Source: an uncultured Lachnospiraceae bacterium
Lineage (GTDB): Bacteria; Bacillota; Clostridia; Lachnospirales; Lachnospiraceae
DNA length: 64,000 nucleotides
Reading direction: 5' to 3'
NCBI GenBank assembly: GCA_949840805.1
Contig: CATKXR010000002.1
Span: 1-64,000 of the forward strand
Program-made: the position numbers and the translations under genes
The notes under the pieces: generated by a model
What the model was told of the DNA's origin: nothing
What the model saw: only the letters and a program-made list of their open reading frames with translations
Database searches by the model: none
In this document: positions 57,706 to 64,000 of the stretch, one piece after another
Layout: each line of letters begins with the position of its first letter
Position numbering within the stretch: the first letter of the stretch is position 1

Positions 57706-58887
57706 ATGGTATATCAGTCGTTTTTGATAAAATATGCGGAGATTGGGACGAAGGGAAAGAATCGTTATCTGTTTGAAGACGCCCTGATCCATCAGATTAA
57801 AAATGCGCTGAAAAAGGTGGAGGGGTCTTTTCTGGCATCAAAGGAGTCCGGCCGGATTTATGTACAGGCCATGGGCAGCTATGATTATGACGAGGTGATC
57901 GAGGCATTGCAGCGGGTATTCGGGATTGCCTGGATCTGCCCTGTACTCCAGCTTGAAGAGAAAGATTTTGAAAAGATTAAGAAGACTGTGGTGGCTTACG
58001 TGGATGAGGTGTACCCGGACAGGCATTTTACCTTTAAGGTGGAAAGCCGGCGGGCGGACAAGCAGTATCCTGTCCATTCCGAGCAGATGAACCGCGACTT
58101 GGGCGAGGCTGTTTTGAAGGCCTTTCCGGAGACAAGGGTAGATGTCCACAATCCGGATGTGCTCTTGCGGGTGGAGGTCCGCAAGGTGGTTAATATCTAT
58201 TCCCTGATGATCCCGGGACCGGGAGGGATGCCGGTGGGAACCAACGGAAAGGCCATGCTTCTTTTATCAGGCGGCATTGACAGCCCGGTGGCCGGATACA
58301 TGATCGCCAAGCGGGGCGTCAAGATCGATGCGGTCTATTTTCATGCCCCTCCCTACACCAGCGACCGGGCGAAACAGAAAGTGGTGGACCTTGCAAGGCA
58401 GGTGGCCCGGTATTCGGGGCCGATTCCTCTCCATGTGGTGAATTTTACAGATATCCAGCTCTACATCTATGATAAATGCCCACATGAGGAACTGACCATC
58501 ATCATGCGCCGGTATATGATGCGGATTGCGGAAGAGATAGCAAGGGCCAATGACGGCCTGGCCCTGATTACGGGGGAGAGCATCGGGCAGGTGGCGTCCC
58601 AGACCGTACAGTCTTTGGCTTCCACCAACGAGGTGTGCCAGATGCCGGTATTCCGTCCTCTGATCGGGTTTGACAAACAGGAGATCGTGGATATTTCCCA
58701 CAAAATCGGGACTTTTGAGACTTCCATCCAGCCTTACGAGGACTGCTGCACCATATTTGTGGCAAAGCATCCGGTAATCAAGCCGAATCTAGAAAGAATC
58801 CGCAAGTCGGAGGAGCATCTGGAAGAGAAGATCCGGGAGATGGTCAGAACCGCCATCGACACGGCGGAGATGATCTGGTGTGATTAA
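57706..58887 (+). CDS. thiI: tRNA 4-thiouridine/thiamine sulfurtransferase
   Basis: MLLLSGGIDSPVAGYMIAKRGVKIDAVYFHAPPYTS; GESIGQVASQTVQSL. Confidence 0.95.
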   Translation: MVYQSFLIKYAEIGTKGKNRYLFEDALIHQIKNALKKVEGSFLASKESGRIYVQAMGSYDYDEVIEALQRVFGIAWICPVLQLEEKDFEKIKKTVVAYVDEVYPDRHFTFKVESRRADKQYPVHSEQMNRDLGEAVLKAFPETRVDVHNPDVLLRVEVRKVVNIYSLMIPGPGGMPVGTNGKAMLLLSGGIDSPVAGYMIAKRGVKIDAVYFHAPPYTSDRAKQKVVDLARQVARYSGPIPLHVVNFTDIQLYIYDKCPHEELTIIMRRYMMRIAEEIARANDGLALITGESIGQVASQTVQSLASTNEVCQMPVFRPLIGFDKQEIVDISHKIGTFETSIQPYEDCCTIFVAKHPVIKPNLERIRKSEEHLEEKIREMVRTAIDTAEMIWCD

Positions 58888-58900
58888 GAAACGGTAGGAA

Positions 58901-58928
58901 AAGACGCTTCCATAAAAGGAGGCGTCTT
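58901..58928 (+). terminator. Rho-independent terminator-like hairpin
   Basis: AAGACGCTTCC...GGAGGCGTCTT. Confidence 0.55.
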
Positions 58929-58958
58929 CGTCAGTTCACTCGGGAACCATTGCGGCCT

Positions 58959-59050
58959 TATACTCGCGAGTATACTTATTTGCCAAATGATTCGGCGTAT
59001 TTATGGAAAGATGGGAACTGTGTTGGCAAATCATTTGGCTCACGGGTATA
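58959..59050 (+). repeat. Dispersed palindromic element copy 2
   Basis: TTATACTCGCGAGTATACTTATTTGCCAAATGATTCGG...ATGGAAAGATGGGAACTGTGTTGGCAAATCATTTGGCTCACGGGTATA. Confidence 0.8.
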
Positions 59051-59069
59051 TGTACGGCCCGTCTTCCGC

Positions 59070-59303
59070 TTACTGGATGATATAAGGCGCCAGGGTTTCC
59101 AGAATCTCGTCAATGCCTGCTTCTGCATGGATGTTAAGGTCAATGGGCTTGGACAGATCCAGGCTGAAGATACCCATGATGGACTTGGCATCGATCACGT
59201 ATCTGCCGGAAACTAAGTCAAAATCCACGTCATATTTGGTCAGGTCATTGACAAAAGACTTTACTTTATCAATAGAATTTAAAGAAATACGAACGGTTTT
59301 CAT
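59070..59303 (-). CDS. HPr-family phosphocarrier-like protein
   Basis: MKTVRISLNSIDKVKSFVNDLTKYDVDFDLVSGRYVIDAKSIMGIFSLDLSKPI; lacks the canonical HPr His-15 region. Confidence 0.8.
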   Translation of the reverse strand: MKTVRISLNSIDKVKSFVNDLTKYDVDFDLVSGRYVIDAKSIMGIFSLDLSKPIDLNIHAEAGIDEILETLAPYIIQ

Positions 59304-59506
59304 GTATGAAGCCTCCTTAATGGTTATTTTCTTTTTCGTTGGCGGCATGGGCATTCCACGCCTTATATCAATACTACCCAGATACGGGAGAAAAGTCAAG
59401 AGGAAGTTTTCATGAAACAGCGGGATTTCAGGTTACGGTCCACGGGGCATGGCAAAACGGACAAGAAGATGCCCACGTGAACAGCAAGGATTTCAGGAGG
59501 CGTATT

Positions 59507-60817
59507 ATGAGAAAAGCGGCGTTGCATAACCTGGGGTGTAAGGTTAATGCTTATGAAGGGGAGGCTATGGGGCAGCTTTTGGAGGAGGCAGGGTATGAGA
59601 TCGTGCCTTTCAGGGAAAAGGCGGACGTCTATATTATCAATACCTGTTCCGTGACGAACATTGCGGACCGGAAATCCAGGCAGATGCTCCACAGGGCCAG
59701 AAAGCAGAATCCGGAGGCAGTGGTGGTGGCGGCAGGGTGTTATGTCCAGGCGGCGGCAGAAGAATTGAAAAAAGACCTGGCAGTGGACGTGCTGATCGGG
59801 AATAACAAGAAAAAAGACCTGGTGAGGATCCTTGAGGAATATTTTCAGGAAAACCGGGGACCGATAAAAGACCACAGGATCGAGATCGGCGCCACAAAGG
59901 AATATGAAAAACTGCACATAGACAGGACCGCAGGCCATACACGGGCATTTATCAAGGTTCAGGACGGGTGCAGCCAGTTCTGCAGTTACTGCATCATCCC
60001 TTATACCAGAGGACGGGTGCGGAGCAGAGATTTAAAAGAGGTGGAGCAGGAGGCAGAAAGGCTGGCATCCTCCGGCTGCCAGGAGTTGGTGCTTACGGGA
60101 ATCCATTTAAGCTCCTACGGCATGGATTTCGGGCCGGGAAAAGAAGCGGATCTTTTGGAACTTATCCGGCGCGTCCACCAGATCCCGGGAATCGAAAGGA
60201 TCCGTCTCGGGTCTTTGGAGCCAGGGATCATTACGGAGCGGTTCGTCTCGGGGCTAACAGGCCTTCCCAAGGTCTGCCCCCATTTTCACTTATCCCTCCA
60301 GAGCGGGTGCGATGAGACGTTAAAGCGGATGAACCGCCATTACACCGCAGAAGAATATGCCGAAAAATGTCGGATCCTGAGGAACGCCTATCAGAATCCT
60401 GCCATTACCACAGACGTGATAGCAGGCTTTCCCGGGGAGACAAAAGAGGAATTTGAAAAAACAAGGTCATTTGTGGAACAGATCCATTTTTACGAGATGC
60501 ATGTGTTTAAATATTCCGTCCGTTCCGGCACCCGCGCGGCCAGGATGCCGGATCAGATACCGGAAGAGATAAAGAACAGGCGAAGCGAAGAACTCCTGCG
60601 CCTGGAAAAAGAAATGTCCGCCAAATACCGGCGCGGCTTTTTGGGAAAGGAACTGTATGTCCTGTTAGAGGAGGAAACCGAAATCAATAAAAAATTATAC
60701 CTGACGGGCCATACAAAAGAATATATCCGCGCGGCGGTCCCGGCAGAAAACCACCGTCCCAATACCATAGTAAAGATGGTGCCAAAAGAAATATCAGCAG
60801 GGGACATTCTGCTGTAA
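59507..60817 (+). CDS. mtaB: tRNA t6A37 methylthiotransferase
   Basis: ALHNLGCKVNAYEGEAM...YIINTCSVTNIADRKSRQ; radical SAM CSQFCSYCIIPYTRGRVRSR. Confidence 0.93.
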   Translation: MRKAALHNLGCKVNAYEGEAMGQLLEEAGYEIVPFREKADVYIINTCSVTNIADRKSRQMLHRARKQNPEAVVVAAGCYVQAAAEELKKDLAVDVLIGNNKKKDLVRILEEYFQENRGPIKDHRIEIGATKEYEKLHIDRTAGHTRAFIKVQDGCSQFCSYCIIPYTRGRVRSRDLKEVEQEAERLASSGCQELVLTGIHLSSYGMDFGPGKEADLLELIRRVHQIPGIERIRLGSLEPGIITERFVSGLTGLPKVCPHFHLSLQSGCDETLKRMNRHYTAEEYAEKCRILRNAYQNPAITTDVIAGFPGETKEEFEKTRSFVEQIHFYEMHVFKYSVRSGTRAARMPDQIPEEIKNRRSEELLRLEKEMSAKYRRGFLGKELYVLLEEETEINKKLYLTGHTKEYIRAAVPAENHRPNTIVKMVPKEISAGDILL

Positions 60818-60932
60818 ATGCCTGTGCGGCTCCTAAAGGAAATGTCATTTTTCCATCTTAAGAAATATTTCCCTTGCCGAATCGCACAAAGTGGTATAGA
60901 ATAGAAAAGAATAGTTAAAGGACGTGAAAAAC

Positions 60933-61202
60933 ATGGGCGAAATTCATAACACACAGTTTTTTCAGGCAGTACAGGAGAATAAAATGGATGTCAGCCAGGT
61001 TTTGGAGCAGGTATATATCGCTCTGACAGAAAAAGGATACAATCCGGTGAATCAAATCGTAGGATATCTTATATCAGGGGATCCGACCTACATTACCAGC
61101 CACAAAAGCGCAAGAAGCCTTATCATGAAGGTAGAACGGGACGAGATTTTGGAGGAATTGATGTACGTCTACATCGATGCCAAGCTGGAGGGGCGGCATT
61201 GA
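60933..61202 (+). CDS. IreB-family regulatory phosphoprotein
   Basis: [42 protein letters not shown]. Confidence 0.92.
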   Translation: MGEIHNTQFFQAVQENKMDVSQVLEQVYIALTEKGYNPVNQIVGYLISGDPTYITSHKSARSLIMKVERDEILEELMYVYIDAKLEGRH

Positions 61203-61229
61203 TTTTTGTCTGCAAAAGAAAAGGACAGG

Positions 61230-61263
61230 CTGTCAGCCCGGAGCTTACCGGGCTGACAGTCTT
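61230..61263 (+). terminator. Intrinsic terminator/attenuator between ireB and ruvX
   Basis: CTGTCAGCCCGG...CCGGGCTGACAG then TCTTTTC. Confidence 0.65.
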
Positions 61264-61290
61264 TTCGGGCGCGGGAAGGAAGGGCCGTTT

Positions 61291-61722
61291 ATGAGGATTC
61301 TGGGGCTGGATTTCGGGTCAAAGACCGTGGGAGTGGCAATGAGCGATCCTTTGGGGATCACCGCCCAGGGTGTGGAGACCATTACCCGCAGGGAAGAGAA
61401 TAAGCTGCGCAGGACCCTGGCGCGGATTGAAGAGCTGTCCAGGGAATATGAGGTTGAAACGATTATTTTGGGTTATCCTATCAATATGGACGGTTCGGCC
61501 GGAGAACGTGCAAGAAAGACGGAAGAGTTCCGGGATATGCTGGTACGCAGGACAGGTTTGCCTGTGATCCTGTGGGATGAACGTCTGACAACTATAGAAG
61601 CCAATGATATTTTAATAGAAAGCGGAGTTCCAAGGGAAGACAGAAAGAGCGTGATTGATAAGATCGCGGCGGTCCTGATTCTGCGTTCCTATCTGGATTC
61701 CATACAGGAGAAGCAAACGTGA
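61291..61722 (+). CDS. ruvX: Holliday junction resolvase-like protein (YqgF/RuvX)
   Basis: [31 protein letters not shown]...[16 protein letters not shown]...[11 protein letters not shown]. Confidence 0.95.
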   Translation: MRILGLDFGSKTVGVAMSDPLGITAQGVETITRREENKLRRTLARIEELSREYEVETIILGYPINMDGSAGERARKTEEFRDMLVRRTGLPVILWDERLTTIEANDILIESGVPREDRKSVIDKIAAVLILRSYLDSIQEKQT

Positions 61723-61994
61723 CGCAGGAAGAGAAGATTACGCTGCTGGCGGATAACGGGGAGGCAGTGGATTTTTACGTGCTGGAAGAGACGAAGATCA
61801 ATGGGATGAACTATCTCATGGTGACAGATTCTAAGGAGGATGAAGACGGGGAGTGTTACATCCTGAAAGATATGTCCGGCCCTGAAGACGGGGAGGCTGT
61901 CTATGAGTTCGTGGAAAATGACGATGAGCTGGATTATCTGTACCGGATCTTTACGGAGCTTTTGGAGGATGCGGAGGTAGAGTTCCGAAGGTAG
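61719..61994 (+). CDS. DUF1292 protein
   Basis: [48 protein letters not shown]. Confidence 0.88.
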   Translation: MTQEEKITLLADNGEAVDFYVLEETKINGMNYLMVTDSKEDEDGECYILKDMSGPEDGEAVYEFVENDDELDYLYRIFTELLEDAEVEFRR

Positions 61995-62051
61995 GCCGGA
62001 GGAAAAAAGCTGTCCGTGGCGCGGCGGTCCGGAAATGAATAAGGGAGAAGC

Positions 62052-62516
62052 ATGGAACAGGATTGTTTTAAAAAAGTATTGCGGGAACGCGGGCTGAAAG
62101 TAACCAACCAGCGTTTGTTAGTGTTAGAAACCATTGCAGGCCATCCGGGGGAGCATCTGACGGCGGAAGAGATCCATGGATTGGCAAGGGACAGGTATCC
62201 GGAGATCGGACTGGCTACAATCTACCGTACCCTGCAGGTATTGGTGGAACTGGATGTGATCGATAAAGTGAGTTTTGACGATGGATTCGTGCGTTATGAG
62301 CTGGGGGACGCCAAAAAAGAGAAGCGCCATCACCATCATCATGCCATCTGCAGAAAGTGCGGCAAGGTGATTTCCTTTGAAGGGGATCTTCTGGAGACTC
62401 TGGAGGAGGCCCTTTACGATACGGAAGGGTTTATCGTGACGGATCATGAGGTGAAGCTGACCGGCTACTGCAGGGATTGCGCAAAAGAAAAACAGGAGGA
62501 CGGAAGGAGCCTGTGA
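62052..62516 (+). CDS. Fur-family transcriptional regulator
   Basis: LKVTNQRLLVLETIAGHPGEHLTAEEI...IGLATIYRTLQVL; HHHHHAICRKCGKV. Confidence 0.93.
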   Translation: MEQDCFKKVLRERGLKVTNQRLLVLETIAGHPGEHLTAEEIHGLARDRYPEIGLATIYRTLQVLVELDVIDKVSFDDGFVRYELGDAKKEKRHHHHHAICRKCGKVISFEGDLLETLEEALYDTEGFIVTDHEVKLTGYCRDCAKEKQEDGRSL

Positions 62517-62593
62517 CGGCAGCGGCCTGAGACGTATCCGGATAGCTGTCTGAGCGAGAAAGCGACAGGAAAGGAAAGCATGGAGGAAATGAA

Positions 62594-64000
62594 TTGAGAA
62601 CAGAAAATCATAGAGACGGGAAGAATCAGAACGGAAACCAGAATGGAAACCAGAACGGGAAAAATCAGAAGAACGGAAAAAGCCAGAAAGACACGCGGGA
62701 TTTCAGGGAGCACAAGGAGATTAAGGATACAAAAGAACACAGGAATATGCGGGAAAGCACGGAGCCGCGGGACAACAGGAACGTGAAGGAGCAGAAAAAA
62801 GGAGAAAAAGTCCAGGCAGGCGGCGAAGAACCCAGAATAAAGATTATTCCCCTGGGCGGGTTAGAACAGATTGGCATGAATATCACCGCCTTTGAATACG
62901 AAGACAGTATTATGGTGGTGGACTGCGGGCTTTCATTCCCCACGGATGATATGTTGGGAATCGACCTGGTGATCCCGGATGTGACTTATCTGGAGCAAAA
63001 TATAGATAAAGTGAAGGGGTTTGTGATCACCCACGGACATGAAGACCATATCGGGGCCCTGCCTTATATCCTGCAGAAGATCAACGTGCCGGTATACGGC
63101 ACAAAGCTGACTATCGGCCTGATTGAGAACAAATTAAAAGAACATAATTTGATGAAATCCACCAAGAGAAAGGTGGTACGTCACGGGCAGTCCATCAATC
63201 TGGGCTGTTTCCGGGTGGAATTTATCAAGATGAACCACAGTATTGCCGATGCGGCGGCCCTGGCAATCTTTACTCCGGCGGGGGTGATCGTCCACACGGG
63301 AGATTTTAAGATTGATTACACGCCGGTGTTCGGGGACGCGGCGGATCTTCAGCGGTTTGCGGAACTGGGGAAAAAGGGCGTCCTGGCCCTGATGAGCGAT
63401 TCCACCAACGCCATCCGGACGGGGTTCACTGCCTCGGAGCGGACGGTGGGAAAGACTTTTGACGCGATTTTTGCAGAGCATAAAGCCAACCGGATCATAG
63501 TGGCCACCTTTGCCTCCAATGTGGACCGGGTCCAGCAGATCATTAATTCCGCTTACAAATACGGAAGGAAAGTAGTGGTGGAAGGCCGCAGCATGGTCAA
63601 CGTGATCGGCACGGCCAGCGAGCTGGGGTATATCAACATTCCTGACGGTACCCTGATCGATATAGAGGAACTCAAAAACTACACGGATGAACAGACTGTG
63701 TTAATCACCACCGGAAGCCAGGGAGAATCCATGGCAGCCTTATCCCGGATGGCTTCCAACCTGCACCGGAAAGTGTCCATTAAGCCCAATGATGTGGTGA
63801 TTTTCAGTTCCACGCCGATTCCCGGCAATGAGAAGGCGGTTTCCAAGGTGATTAACGAGCTGTCCCAGAAGGGGGCGGAGGTGATCTTCCAGGATACCCA
63901 TGTGTCGGGGCATGCCTGCCAGGAAGAGATCAAGCTTATGTACGCTCTGCTCCATCCCAGATATGCCCTTCCGGTTCATGGCGAATATCGCCATCTGGTG
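62594..64000 (+). CDS. rnj: Ribonuclease J, partial (runs off window), Asn/Gln/Lys-rich N-terminal extension
   Basis: TTG start after GGAGG; IKIIPLGGLEQIGMNITAFEY...FVITHGHEDHIGALPYIL...IVHTGDFKIDYTP; no stop before window end, so missing from the ORF track. Confidence 0.92.
   Translation, partial: MRTENHRDGKNQNGNQNGNQNGKNQKNGKSQKDTRDFREHKEIKDTKEHRNMRESTEPRDNRNVKEQKKGEKVQAGGEEPRIKIIPLGGLEQIGMNITAFEYEDSIMVVDCGLSFPTDDMLGIDLVIPDVTYLEQNIDKVKGFVITHGHEDHIGALPYILQKINVPVYGTKLTIGLIENKLKEHNLMKSTKRKVVRHGQSINLGCFRVEFIKMNHSIADAAALAIFTPAGVIVHTGDFKIDYTPVFGDAADLQRFAELGKKGVLALMSDSTNAIRTGFTASERTVGKTFDAIFAEHKANRIIVATFASNVDRVQQIINSAYKYGRKVVVEGRSMVNVIGTASELGYINIPDGTLIDIEELKNYTDEQTVLITTGSQGESMAALSRMASNLHRKVSIKPNDVVIFSSTPIPGNEKAVSKVINELSQKGAEVIFQDTHVSGHACQEEIKLMYALLHPRYALPVHGEYRHLV

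Overview
This 64 kb window looks like a Clostridia/Lachnospiraceae-type chromosome, judged from gene content and style only. It carries housekeeping genes, especially at 54.7-64 kb: prmA, rsmE, a NifS-like desulfurase, thiI, HPr, mtaB, ireB, ruvX, fur and rnj. It also carries transport and regulatory loci: ArsR/ChrA, PTS EIICBA plus LicT with a RAT/terminator leader, a TRAP transporter with a two-component system, PrpF plus a carboxylate permease, and tandem M13 peptidases. The most novel-looking region is a minus-strand operon at about 18.9-10.8 kb. It encodes three degenerate M48-like proteins lacking an intact HExxH motif, five small mostly membrane-anchored proteins (some paralogous), an AAA+ ATPase, and a radical SAM/SPASM protein with an N-terminal PqqD-like (RRE) region. 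The last gene is a 37-aa three-cysteine ORF that is absent from the supplied ORF track and nested in the 3' end of the radical SAM gene. I propose it as an undescribed RiPP-like system. Other notable items are an orphan ncRNA divergent from that operon, an ECF sigma/RsgI-like/His-rich EF-hand locus, an orphan Hsp70/J-protein pair with an HPE J-domain, an EndoQ-like PHP-UvrD fusion, UPF0158-NUDIX and YjbR-PUA-like fusions, and dispersed palindromic elements with compensatory changes. All family assignments come from reading motifs by eye; no searches were run.
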